Source of the DNA: Glycomyces luteolus
Lineage (GTDB): Bacteria; Actinomycetota; Actinomycetes; Mycobacteriales; Micromonosporaceae
Direction: 5' to 3'
NCBI RefSeq assembly: GCF_027622875.1
Contig: NZ_JAPZVP010000012.1
Span: 62,001 to 126,000, forward strand
Length of the DNA stretch: 64,000 nucleotides
A program made the position numbers and the translations under genes. Shown here in pieces: positions 53,301 through 61,128 of this stretch (position 1 is its first letter; the number at the start of each line of letters is the position of its first letter). The notes beneath the pieces are model-generated. The model saw nothing but the letters and a program-made list of their open reading frames with translations, had not been told where the DNA came from and made no database searches.

Positions 53301-54074
53301 CCGACCGGCGGCTACGGCACCGCGTGGAGCATCGCCGACGTGCACCGCAACGTCACCGAATGGCTCGGGCACCACACCTGGTACGCCATCGGCCCGGCCG
53401 TGCGCGACGTCCTGCACGCCCACCACGCCGAAGAGATGGCGGACATCGAACTCGCCCAGGACTTCTGGTACGAGACCATCGACGTCGCCGACTGGACGCC
53501 GCCGCAGCGCCGGATCCGCGCCGAAGGCGAGCCGATCCGGCTCGGCCGCCACAGCCGCGACCACGTGACCAAGTTCCCGAACATGGCGAAGCGCTTGCTC
53601 GCCGCCTATCCGGCAGCGGACGACATCGAGATCCACATGCTCGGCGGCCATGATGCGCTGCAGCGCATCCTCGGCTCGATTCCGCCGCGCTGGATCTCCC
53701 TCCCGTTCGGCACCATGTCGGCGGTCGACTTCCTCGCCGACGTCGACGTGTACGCGTACTACATCGACGAGAACCTGCTCGAGGCGTTCGGGCGGGCCCC
53801 GATGGAGGCCATGGCCGCGGGGCTCCCGACGATCCTGCCGCCGAACTTCGCCGAGCTCTTCGGCGACGGCGCCGTCTACTGCGAACCGGAGGACGTGGCG
53901 GCCGAAGTGCGCCGCCTCGCCGCCGACCGCGCCTACTACGCCGAACGGGTCGAAGCCGGCCTGCGCGTCGTCCGCGAGCGGTTCTCTCCGGAAGCCTTGC
54001 TGCGCAGGGTGAGCGGTCTCGGCGTCACGACCGCCGCACCCGCCGCCGAGCCGAACCTGGGAGGGACCCGATGA
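50328..54074 (+). CDS. Large membrane glycosyltransferase: GT2 domain fused to GT4-like domain
   Basis: A 1248-residue protein. After a helical N-terminal part (about 1-225), a GT2 (GT-A) domain spans about 230-480: PLISVVMTCYKPGQALLTAV, LLLVDDASGPEYE, GTYQARNRAMA and the metal motif GLDSDDW near 320. Two hydrophobic hairpin regions (about 655-700 and 745-790) may embed it in the membrane. The C-terminal GT4-like (GT-B) domain spans about 880-1225: VSTFNLRGGTTSANEAEI, then LGHHTWYAIGP and DVDVYAYYIDENLLEAFGRAPMEAMAAGLP with the donor-site Glu. ATG 50328 is favoured by TAAAGT at 50314-50319; 50307 and 50409 are alternatives. It probably builds a cell-envelope glycan. Confidence 0.82.
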   Translation: MTGSTEMRTLSPVPESRRSPSSADGDSMRLDDMPNVQEMVDRALGSVASSRIKDIHEWGQFHNSRLVLHVLSRLAYPADPELMLDLRGHEPRVEKAALNLEALCALAASIGLKARTGDERAKALALFDLAYRRLRGRMPLEYQELHVMTAHLHGRSRQVKELSRAYAGVTDLLKRSLRCQAAHPRHGGSTAAYLRRFKELADWPDLLAPENGAALSIDGLRTAPLPKIERGPLISVVMTCYKPGQALLTAVRSIVEQTWQNWELLLVDDASGPEYEQVLLKAASLDPRIKLLIQPENAGTYQARNRAMAVAEGKFIAGLDSDDWSHPRRLELQVRPMIARPELVMVESRCIALAEDLALMIDPQIALIAARSTPIMIRAEAVLKKVGFYDEVRKTADSEYRFRIQTAFGKGAFLRMGNGPLTAVRYNDSTLSAGEVSRHWMSASRFAYYSGFARWHRAIGREQASPFLASVARPRPFPIARDITRSNAENRAIEYDRIYAADWSALDGPRRAMLDDAEDRADEGAAIALVHCPDLKGIKGDQALVDRTVLTAASEHGLDFIEPAGPHTAPVITPSEAYAEVLRFEHPGIAPERIHVHPAPATAAAQGAVANGATVQAPVDPPVIGAQRSADRPVSPQEASAALRPAFNRSDFLLAGCGLGSVAASVAVAAAIEPAVVPWVAGASFALWAGSLFALAAWRTFESQTAVVRDAGADPAAPAVRPAAPDAGGNSPAKLLRRFVKAAVQRRTWTAAAIAPLVPALGAFAPDPRLAVGIALTVLCLLAATTHSRLLRALDRTRMTAAAPDRGAPTGTGLTAPKRRMLESWETRLNHGWSVTAGARLSSIAADSEKGPRETQVGALAALCSHRAARNRHRARTLRADIVIVSTFNLRGGTTSANEAEILAYLSAGLTVALVHHPVKERAMGRPIDPKIRALIDGERVVEVRPQDTVHCDLAIVRFPVALEQLMEDRPEIKAARTVLLVNQTPFEEYGPTGGYGTAWSIADVHRNVTEWLGHHTWYAIGPAVRDVLHAHHAEEMADIELAQDFWYETIDVADWTPPQRRIRAEGEPIRLGRHSRDHVTKFPNMAKRLLAAYPAADDIEIHMLGGHDALQRILGSIPPRWISLPFGTMSAVDFLADVDVYAYYIDENLLEAFGRAPMEAMAAGLPTILPPNFAELFGDGAVYCEPEDVAAEVRRLAADRAYYAERVEAGLRVVRERFSPEALLRRVSGLGVTTAAPAAEPNLGGTR

Positions 54075-55600
54075 AATCGAAGACCCGCAAGCACTCGCAC
54101 GTCGACCGGCGCATCGTCGTCGCCTTCGGCATCGCCGCGGCGACCATGGCGCTGCCGCTCGTCATCGACATGCAGTACGCCCTGGCCGCGGCGGGCCTGG
54201 TGTTCGCCGTCCTCATCGGAGGCGGATGGCGCACCGCCGTCCGCCTCCGGCGGCTCGGCCGCGACATCGCCGCCAAGCGCTCCGCGACCGGTCTGCTCGG
54301 TTCCTACGCCGAGCAGACCCTTCCCAGGAAGGACGGTGAGCGCTGCATGCAGCGCGCCCTCGAAGCGCTGGACGGGGGGTTCCCCGTCTCCGCGGTACGT
54401 GAGGCGCGGGAACTCGCCTCGGACCAGCGGATTCCCATCGCTGAACGGCTCGCGCTGCTGCGAGCGGTCGAGGCGTGGCAGACGGAGGACGAGCTGTCGC
54501 GCGTCTTGCCGCCGGAACGGGTCGCGTTCGACGTCGTGCTCGTCTCGTACCTCGGCCAGCCGAGCGACGGCACCGCCGCCACGGTCGCCGAGATCGAGGC
54601 CTGCCGGGACCTCGGTCTCACGGTCGGCCTGCTGCACCACCCCGTCCACCGGTGGGACCCGAACTCGCCGATCGGTCCCGAGATCGAAGCGCTGATCGAC
54701 GGGAAGCAGGTGCGCGCGATCGGCCTCGATCAGGACGTCGAATGCGCGCTCGCGGTCGTGCGGACGCCCGTGGCGCTGATGTTCCCGCTCGAGCGGCGAC
54801 CCCGGATCACGGCGGGGCGCACCGTCGTCATCGCCGACCAGGCGCCGTTCGAATCCTATGGCGCCCAGAGCTTCCGCGAGAAGGCCTGGGACCTCGCCAC
54901 GGTCGATCAGCACGTCACCGACTGGCTCGGCGAACACACCTGGTACGCGGGCGGGCCGCTCGTGGGCGCGGCGCTGCTCGACCACCACGCCGAGGAGATC
55001 GCCGGCCTCGACTTGGCCCCCGAGCCGTGGAATGACGTGATCGAGATCGACCAGTGGCGGTTGGACGGCCGCCGCGAATCCGACGGCCGCATCCGCATCG
55101 GCCGCTATGCGCGCAACCACCGGCTGCAATGGCCCGAGCAGCGGGAGGCGCTGCTGGAGTGCTATCCCGACCGCGACCCGTTCGAGATCCACGTCCTCGG
55201 CGGTGCCGAAACGCCCGCACGCCTGCTCAAGGGCCTGCCCGCGAACTGGAGGGTGTACCCGCCCGAGACCATGGCCGCCAAGGACTTCCTCGCGCAGGTC
55301 GACGTCGCCGCCTACTTCGTCGCCGCCGACGGCACGGGGGCTTCAGGGCGGGCGCCGCTCGAAGCGATGGCGGCGGGCGTGCCGGTCATCATGGACCGGC
55401 GGTTCGAGGCCGCGTTCGGGCCCGCCGCGATCTACTGCGAGCCGAGCGAAGTCGCCTCGGTCGCGCAGCGGCTGGCGGCCGACCCGGACGCGTACTCAGC
55501 GCAGCAGGCGGCGGCCTGGAGCCAGCTCGCCGACCGCTTCTCGGCGAAGGCCCTGATGGACCGGCTGCCGCTGGCCGCGGCGGCCGGTCCCGTCGGCTGA
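54071..55600 (+). CDS. GT4-like membrane glycosyltransferase, paralogue of the preceding C-terminal domain
   Basis: A 509-residue protein whose body aligns along its length with the C-terminal third of the upstream gene. Shared blocks: GLTVGLLHHPVHRWD versus GLTVALVHHPVKERA, WLGEHTWYAGGP versus WLGHHTWYAIGP, DHHAEEIAGLDLAP versus AHHAEEMADIELAQ, and GRAPLEAMAAGVPVIM versus GRAPMEAMAAGLPTIL. Two N-terminal membrane helices (about 14-58) replace the GT2 part. It overlaps the upstream stop by four bases (ATGA). The pair probably arose by duplication and acts on the same envelope polymer. Confidence 0.82.
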   Translation: MKSKTRKHSHVDRRIVVAFGIAAATMALPLVIDMQYALAAAGLVFAVLIGGGWRTAVRLRRLGRDIAAKRSATGLLGSYAEQTLPRKDGERCMQRALEALDGGFPVSAVREARELASDQRIPIAERLALLRAVEAWQTEDELSRVLPPERVAFDVVLVSYLGQPSDGTAATVAEIEACRDLGLTVGLLHHPVHRWDPNSPIGPEIEALIDGKQVRAIGLDQDVECALAVVRTPVALMFPLERRPRITAGRTVVIADQAPFESYGAQSFREKAWDLATVDQHVTDWLGEHTWYAGGPLVGAALLDHHAEEIAGLDLAPEPWNDVIEIDQWRLDGRRESDGRIRIGRYARNHRLQWPEQREALLECYPDRDPFEIHVLGGAETPARLLKGLPANWRVYPPETMAAKDFLAQVDVAAYFVAADGTGASGRAPLEAMAAGVPVIMDRRFEAAFGPAAIYCEPSEVASVAQRLAADPDAYSAQQAAAWSQLADRFSAKALMDRLPLAAAAGPVG

Positions 55601-55605
55601 ACGCG

Positions 55606-56535
55606 TCAGGCGATCGTCATGGAGTTCCAGCCGTAGTCGATGACGGGCGAGGTGTCATACCTGCCCGTGCCGTCTCCGTGGAACAGATAAAGATGGTTGT
55701 GGTCCGGGTCCTTGGCGACCCAGTCGAGGTGGCCGTCGCCGGTGAAGTCGCCTACGGCGGCGGCCTGCTCCAACACGTCCCAGCCCCAGTCGAACCGGAC
55801 CCCGGGCTCGAACTTCTCGCTGCCCGGTCCCGCGAAGAAGTACATGGCGTCTTCGGAGTTGCGCACAGCGTTGATGTCCGCGTAACCGTCCTCGGTGGTG
55901 TCCCCGACGGCGGTCAGGTCGTGCCACAGGTTCCAGCTCGATCCGATGTCGAGCCGCTGCGCGAACGCCGTTCCCGTACCCGTGCCCGGGTAGAGCCACA
56001 GGGTGCCGGTGCCGCCTTCGACCGCGATGATGTCGACGTGGCCGTCACCGGTGTAGTCGTGCCCTGAGACGATGGCGCTCATGACGTTCCATCCGCGGCC
56101 GATCGACTGGAACGGTGCGAAGGTGCTGCCGTTGCCGGGGTAGAAGTACAGTCGGCCGGTGCTCGCCTCCCGGGCGATGATGTCGGCGTTGCCGTCGCTG
56201 TTGAGGTCGCCCGCGGTCTCGATGAGGTTCATGGCGTTCCAGCCGAGACCGACGGTGTACTTGGCGTTGAAGTCGAAGCTGCCGGAGCCGTTGCCCGGCC
56301 AGATTTCCAGGGCCCCGGTCGCGTCTCTGCGGGCCACGACGTCGGAGAGCCCGTCGCCGTCGTAGTCGTAGTTGCCGGAGGGCACCTGCTCGGGCGCGGC
56401 CGTGCCGTCGGTCGCGGACTGGGCGAACGTCGCGTTCGGAGCGATGAGGACCGCGATGCTCGCGATGCCGATGCTCCAGGCGAGGTACCGCCGCTTGATC
56501 CGGGCGAGGCGCCCTTGAATTGCGCTGTCTTCCAT
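55606..56535 (-). CDS. Secreted VCBS/FG-GAP repeat protein
   Basis: A 309-residue exported protein. ATG 56535 follows GAAGGAAG. The signal sequence reaches ATFAQS (about residue 42) after a basic start. The rest consists of about six repeats of FG-GAP/VCBS type, each with a calcium-binding Asp-rich loop (DYDGDGLSDVVA, DLNSDGNADIIA, DYTGDGHVDIIA, DTTEDGYADINA, DFTGDGHLDWVA) and a LWLYPGTGTG-like strand, forming a beta-propeller. It converges with the glycosyltransferase operon with only five bases between stops. Likely a surface binding protein; partner unknown. Confidence 0.85.
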   Translation of the reverse strand: MEDSAIQGRLARIKRRYLAWSIGIASIAVLIAPNATFAQSATDGTAAPEQVPSGNYDYDGDGLSDVVARRDATGALEIWPGNGSGSFDFNAKYTVGLGWNAMNLIETAGDLNSDGNADIIAREASTGRLYFYPGNGSTFAPFQSIGRGWNVMSAIVSGHDYTGDGHVDIIAVEGGTGTLWLYPGTGTGTAFAQRLDIGSSWNLWHDLTAVGDTTEDGYADINAVRNSEDAMYFFAGPGSEKFEPGVRFDWGWDVLEQAAAVGDFTGDGHLDWVAKDPDHNHLYLFHGDGTGRYDTSPVIDYGWNSMTIA

Positions 56536-56774
56536 TTCGCTTCCTTCTAGTCGGGGCCTAAGCCCGCTTCGTATGCCTATGCAAGAGGCAACTCCCATTC
56601 AACTAGACATAGTGGATACAGGCATGTCTCTCGAAAGGAATGAGCAATCCTTGTATTTCGGCGTTCGCGGAGTTGATCGAGGATTCTGCCGAATCGACCT
56701 GTCCCGGGCCAGCGGTGGCTATCGTCCGGTATGGAACAACGTGACTGAGCAACGAGGGAACAGGAGGTGGCGTC

Positions 56775-57467
56775 ATGGCGCCCGAACCGGCCGAACGACC
56801 CGCCCGACGCAAGCCCGCCGTCCTGCGAGGGCATCGCCTTGCCGTAGTCGCGGTCACGGCGTCGCTCGCGGTCCTGGTCGCCGCCACCTTGACCGCGGCG
56901 GCGCCCTCCCTCACCTCCGACTCGGTGCCCGGAGCGACCGAGCAGGACCCGGTGGACGAGAACCCGAACTACAAGCGAGTCGGTGTGTCGACCCCGGGCG
57001 CGACGATCGAGATCCTCGGACTGGACGGCCAGCTCTCGACCGGAGCGATCACCGGCGAGGTCGACCTCGCGAAGCCCGAGGGGGAGCAGGCGATGTCGGC
57101 CGCCAACCTCGTGGCCTCGTCAGACGAGGAGCTGGACTTCGGCCAGGTCTACCTTGCGATCCGCCCCGGCATCCCGGTGGACTACCAGTACGACACTTCG
57201 GCCGAGTCGATCATCTTCAACCCCGGCCTGGAGTTCCGGGCCGAAACCGTCCCAGGGCTGACCAACGGCACCGACAGATTCCTCTATACCCAGCCGATCA
57301 GGATGCTGCCGACCGAACCCGTCGCGGACCCGCAGTTCCCGCCATACGAGCGGACCTTCGCCATACCGAGCATGGCGCTGCTCTGGGAAGGGGAGGACGG
57401 CATCACCGGATCCGAACCCATCGGCTTCATCAGCGAATTCGAGTTGACCGTCACGCACGCCGGCTAG
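56775..57467 (+). CDS. Secreted or membrane-anchored protein, unknown function
   Basis: A 230-residue protein with basic N-terminus and one hydrophobic segment (about 27-48, LAVVAVTASLAVLVAATLTAAAP) acting as signal or anchor. GGAGGTGG lies at ideal spacing before the ATG. The mature part is acidic and beta-rich, with GATIEILGLDGQLSTGAITGEVD early, a GQVYLAIRPGIPVDYQYDTSAESI middle and the PPYERTFAIPSMALLWEGEDG end. I recognise no family. It is 33 bases upstream of the next secreted protein, and the two are likely one operon. Confidence 0.7.
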   Translation: MAPEPAERPARRKPAVLRGHRLAVVAVTASLAVLVAATLTAAAPSLTSDSVPGATEQDPVDENPNYKRVGVSTPGATIEILGLDGQLSTGAITGEVDLAKPEGEQAMSAANLVASSDEELDFGQVYLAIRPGIPVDYQYDTSAESIIFNPGLEFRAETVPGLTNGTDRFLYTQPIRMLPTEPVADPQFPPYERTFAIPSMALLWEGEDGITGSEPIGFISEFELTVTHAG

Positions 57468-57500
57468 GCATGTCCCTCTACTAGGGAGAGAGGAAGTATT

Positions 57501-58916
57501 ATGCGCTTCACTTCACGCGGACGGCTGGTAGTGGCCGCCTCCGGACTTCTCGCCGCCGTGGCGGTCGGCCTCCCCACCCAGGCCCAGGAGCGCCACGAGC
57601 CGGTGGTCGAATTCGCCTCGGCCATCTGCAGCGGGGTGGGCGACTTGGAGGTGGAATTCCTGCTCACCGATCCGATCGGTGCACCCGCTCACCCCGAGTA
57701 CACCTATGTCGTCGCCGACGTCGAGGCCGAGATCGGACCTGAGTCGAGCCTTTGGCACGACAGCGGACTCGCGGGCACCCTCCAACCCGGCGCCGAAGTG
57801 CCGCCGCCCGGTGAAGGCTCGCTTTCCGGAATGACAGTCGTCCCCGGCGGTACCGAGCAGGTCGTCCTGAGCGCGGAAGTCGACCGCATCGCGGCCGACG
57901 GAAACCGCGAGAGGATCGTGCTGCAGGGGGAGGCGGACCTGGACGAATGCACTCCGACCGTGCCGGAGCAGACCGAGGTACCCAACCGGGTCTGGGGGCC
58001 ATACGGCGGGAAGCAGACGGTCCCGACGCAACAGGAACCCGGGGGCGGCCAGTCCACCCACCCCGCCGTCATTCGGATCCCCGGCGGCTGGAACGGCTAC
58101 GAGTACTGGATGGCGCACACGCCCTACCCCGGCAGCAACTCCGCCTGGGAGGACCCGAACATCGCCGCGTCCAACGACGGCGTCAATTGGGTCGTGCCCG
58201 CAGGTCTCACCAACCCGCTCGACGACCAGCCGGGACTGCCGGGCCCCTACAACTCCGACACCGATATCGAGATGGGCCCGGGGAACACGATGTACGTGTT
58301 CTGGCGGGTCGTGATCCCCGATGCGTTCCAAGAGCGGCTCAAGTACTCGACCTCCACCGACGGCGTCAACTGGTCGGCGCCCGTCGAGGCCCTGCGGAGC
58401 TCCATGACCGTGCGCCGACCGCTGTCGCCGGCCTTCCTGTACGAGAACGGCCGCTGGGTCATGTGGGCGATCGACATCCTCCGGACACCGAACCGCATGG
58501 TGTACTTCGAAGGCGGCGCCACACCGGCCAAGGCCAATTGGGGCGCGATGCAGACGGTGAACCTGGGAGCGATGCAGAAGGAGAAGGAGCCGTGGCACCT
58601 GGACGTCGCCAAGGACGGCGCCTCGTACATCGGGCTGCTGAACGACACCGACCTCACCTCCACAGGCCGTGACGGGGACCTGATCTTCCTGTTCGGAACG
58701 ACTCCCACGAGTTTCACGAACGGGAGCTTCTCGACCACGCCGAGGCTGAAACCGTTCATGCACGACCACCTGTACCGCGCGACGATCTTCGCGGACACCG
58801 AATACGGCGTCCCCGGCTATCGGGTGTGGTACGGGGCGCGGATGGCCCTCAACCCGGACGTGTGGAACATCCAGCGGACCTTCCTCAACGGGGCCGCCGT
58901 CCACGGCAGTCCGTGA
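57501..58916 (+). CDS. Secreted beta-propeller hydrolase-like protein (GH43/sialidase-like fold)
   Basis: A 471-residue secreted protein. GAGAGGAAG precedes the ATG; the signal peptide ends near PTQAQE. Residues about 35-150 form an acidic beta domain. Residues about 170-471 look like a five-bladed propeller: GYEYWMAHTPYPGSNSAWEDPNIAASNDGVNW (in parts, about 200-232), then Asp-box-like SNDGVNW and STDGVNW, LSPAFLYENGRWVMWAID near 312, and a last YRVWYGARM strand. The DPN motif could be the catalytic Asp of a GH43-like enzyme, but the acid Glu is not obvious, so a glycan-binding propeller is also possible. Confidence 0.7.
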   Translation: MRFTSRGRLVVAASGLLAAVAVGLPTQAQERHEPVVEFASAICSGVGDLEVEFLLTDPIGAPAHPEYTYVVADVEAEIGPESSLWHDSGLAGTLQPGAEVPPPGEGSLSGMTVVPGGTEQVVLSAEVDRIAADGNRERIVLQGEADLDECTPTVPEQTEVPNRVWGPYGGKQTVPTQQEPGGGQSTHPAVIRIPGGWNGYEYWMAHTPYPGSNSAWEDPNIAASNDGVNWVVPAGLTNPLDDQPGLPGPYNSDTDIEMGPGNTMYVFWRVVIPDAFQERLKYSTSTDGVNWSAPVEALRSSMTVRRPLSPAFLYENGRWVMWAIDILRTPNRMVYFEGGATPAKANWGAMQTVNLGAMQKEKEPWHLDVAKDGASYIGLLNDTDLTSTGRDGDLIFLFGTTPTSFTNGSFSTTPRLKPFMHDHLYRATIFADTEYGVPGYRVWYGARMALNPDVWNIQRTFLNGAAVHGSP

Positions 58917-58980
58917 GTCCTCATCCGACGCTGATCGTTCTCCCAGGTTAACGCGGCCTGATTCTGGCTACGTTCTGTGA

Positions 58981-59577
58981 ATGAACGACATAGGGGCCGC
59001 GGGGAACGCGGTGCACGGCCGGCGCCGGATCTGGGTGCCGCTCGCGGTGGTCGGGGTGCTGCTGGCGCTGATCGTCGGGGAGGTCGCCTTCGCGCGGTCG
59101 CAGCCGGACGGGGTGGCGGTCGTGCCGGACACGGTGATCGAGTTCGGGACCGGGCAGCGGGCGGCGGTGCAGGTCGGGGACGGCTGGGTGCTCGACAGCG
59201 CCTCCAGTGACGCTAGCGCGCGGCTCGTCCTGGTGCGGGGCGACATGGTGGTGGAACTGTCCAGCGTGACCTTTCCCGCGCCTACTTCGCCGGACGAGAT
59301 GTGGGCAGGCATGGACCGGCTCCTCGACATCGAACGCCGCCAAGGGATCGAAGTACGGCTCGACGGCCCGTCCGAGTTCGAGAACGCCGCCGGCACCGCC
59401 GGGTTCCAGGGGAAGCTGCAGGTCGGCACCCGGGTCGGCCAGGCGTTCGTGCTCGCCGACGCCGAAGGCGAGCAGGCCGTGGAAGTGCAGGTCCTCGCCC
59501 CGGCCCACGCCGGTGACGACGAGCGGTCCGCCGCCGCGGCGCTCATCGATTCGATCGCGTTCGAGGAGGAGTCATGA
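58981..59577 (+). CDS. Single-pass membrane protein, PrsW gene partner
   Basis: A 198-residue protein with one N-terminal helix (about 16-36, RIWVPLAVVGVLLALIVGEVAFA) and an extracellular soluble domain. FGTGQRAAVQVGDGWVLDS, a helix PTSPDEMWAGMDRLLDIERRQGI and AFVLADAEGEQAVEVQVLAPAHAGD suggest a small mixed fold. TACGTT at 58969-58974 is six bases before the ATG with no ribosome site, so it is probably leaderless. Its stop overlaps the PrsW gene start (ATGA). Confidence 0.75.
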   Translation: MNDIGAAGNAVHGRRRIWVPLAVVGVLLALIVGEVAFARSQPDGVAVVPDTVIEFGTGQRAAVQVGDGWVLDSASSDASARLVLVRGDMVVELSSVTFPAPTSPDEMWAGMDRLLDIERRQGIEVRLDGPSEFENAAGTAGFQGKLQVGTRVGQAFVLADAEGEQAVEVQVLAPAHAGDDERSAAAALIDSIAFEEES

Positions 59578-60707
59578 CCGTCTACGCTCATGCGGCGGTG
59601 CCGCGCCCGCCCGCCGTCAGTGCCAGGACCTTGGGATTCTGGACCCTGATCGCATTGTCCGCCTTCGGGTTGTGGACGCTGCGGAAGGACTTCCTGCCGG
59701 TCGTGATGGCCTTCCCGGGGAGCGCGGTGCTCGACCTGGTGGTGCTCGCGGTCAGCCTCGCGGTGGCGGTGTGGATCGCGCGGCGGTTCCTGCGGCCCGT
59801 GCAGGCCCCGCCCTGGTCGGGGACCTGGCTGGCGCTCATGTGGGGCGCGTTCGGGGCGTGCGGGCTGGCACTGGTGATGAACGGGCTGCTGCTCGCGGCC
59901 TGGTCGCGGGTGCTGGGGCTGGAGGGGGCCGGAGACTGGGCGGCGGCGCTCACCGCGCCGGTCAACGAGGAGGCGGTGAAGGCCGCGGGCGTGATGCTGC
60001 TCGCGTGCGTCTCGACGCGGCTTGTGCGCAGCACCGCGGACGGGTTCGTCTACGGCGCGCTCGTCGGGTTCGGCTTCCAGCTGATGGAGAACTTCACTTA
60101 CGGGCTCAACGGGGTCGCTCTGGCGGGCGGAGTGGATCCGGTGGCCGCGACCGGCCAGGTGCTGTGGGTCCGCATCCTGCTCACCGGGATCGGCTCGCAT
60201 TGGACGATGAGCGCGGTGGCGGGGGCCGGGATCGGCTACCTCGTGAGCGCTTCGGGGCGGTCAACGGCGCGGCGCGTCTGGGTCGCGGTGGGGTGCATGG
60301 CGCTCGCGATGGGGATGCACTGGCTGTTCGACAGTCCGCTCTTCGGCGGGTTCGCCGGCGCGGTGGGCAAGCCGCTGGTGAACTTCGCGATCCTCATCGT
60401 CGTGTACCTGGTGGTGCGCCGCGGATTCCGGGCCCGCTGGGACGAGGTCGCCGAAGAGGAGGTGCGGGCCGGGAGCCTCGCGCCCGTCGAGGCGGCGAGC
60501 CTGTCGCGGCGGCGCGCACGGCGGCGGTACCTGCGCGGGTTCGGGCCCGTGCGGGTGGCGCAGGAACGCATGCAGCAGTTGCAGTTGGACCTGCTGGAGG
60601 AGCGCGTGCCGAGGCTGCTCGACCCGGCCGCGGCCCAGCCTTGGCGGGACGCGGTCACGGGGGCGAGGCAGGGCACGCTGGTCGAGCGGACGCCGTTGAT
60701 GCTGTGA
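59574..60707 (+). CDS. PrsW-family intramembrane metalloprotease
   Basis: A 377-residue membrane protein with about eight helices. The PrsW motifs are present: VNEEAVKAAGVMLL with the Glu-Glu pair and Lys (about 124-137), GFGFQLMENFTYGLNG (about 166-181), GSHWTMSAVAGAGIGY (His, about 210-225) and GMHWLFDSP (His near 250). A soluble basic C-terminus (about 290-377) follows. PrsW proteases cut membrane-bound anti-sigma factors in Bacillus. The translationally coupled upstream protein is a candidate substrate or partner. Confidence 0.9.
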   Translation: MTVYAHAAVPRPPAVSARTLGFWTLIALSAFGLWTLRKDFLPVVMAFPGSAVLDLVVLAVSLAVAVWIARRFLRPVQAPPWSGTWLALMWGAFGACGLALVMNGLLLAAWSRVLGLEGAGDWAAALTAPVNEEAVKAAGVMLLACVSTRLVRSTADGFVYGALVGFGFQLMENFTYGLNGVALAGGVDPVAATGQVLWVRILLTGIGSHWTMSAVAGAGIGYLVSASGRSTARRVWVAVGCMALAMGMHWLFDSPLFGGFAGAVGKPLVNFAILIVVYLVVRRGFRARWDEVAEEEVRAGSLAPVEAASLSRRRARRRYLRGFGPVRVAQERMQQLQLDLLEERVPRLLDPAAAQPWRDAVTGARQGTLVERTPLML

Positions 60708-60732
60708 ACCGGGTTTGGCTTGAGGGCGAAGG

Positions 60733-61035
60733 CTACCGGTGGAAGTGGGCCTGGGCCGAATCGAGGTTCACCGAGCCCGGGCACAGGAACGAACCCCCGG
60801 CCTTCTTCGCGCCGATCGGCCCGCCGCTGTAGCGGCGGGCCTCGCCCTCGCGTTCGAGCGTCACCCGGGACGACTCGTACGTGCAGGTCACGCCGTACCT
60901 GGCGGCGGGCCCAATCCCGTTTGCGGCGGATTCACATGTTTCCGGCGGACGGCGCTGCGGCGGGCCTCCGATACTTTCGTATCGCCCAGCCCCGGCGCGG
61001 GCGTCTTCGGTATCGAGCGGCCCCGCAGCGCTCAT
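60733..61035 (-). CDS. Possible small hypothetical protein opposite PrsW
   Basis: Up to 100 residues on the minus strand. The C-terminal half (RYGVTCTYESSRVTLERE, then GAKKAGGSFLCPGSVNLDSAQAHFHR) has strong G/C third-position bias and protein-like composition with two Cys. The first 35 codons are less convincing, and no ribosome site precedes the ATG at 61035. The plus strand of this 420-base gap has nothing better. It may be a real small gene with a misplaced start. Confidence 0.4.
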   Translation of the reverse strand: MSAAGPLDTEDARAGAGRYESIGGPPQRRPPETCESAANGIGPAARYGVTCTYESSRVTLEREGEARRYSGGPIGAKKAGGSFLCPGSVNLDSAQAHFHR

Positions 61036-61128
61036 CCCTACGGATCGATTTCAGACACACCGTTTGCGCAGGTCAGAAGGCCTATATACAGTGAAGTCGT
61101 TCGCATCAGACGGAAAGGCGGCGACCCC

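Noticed and set aside
60720-61094. Plus-strand 124-codon frame between PrsW and YqeB-like genes
   Set aside because: Arg/Ser/Pro-rich, no ribosome site; the minus strand has better coding character there.
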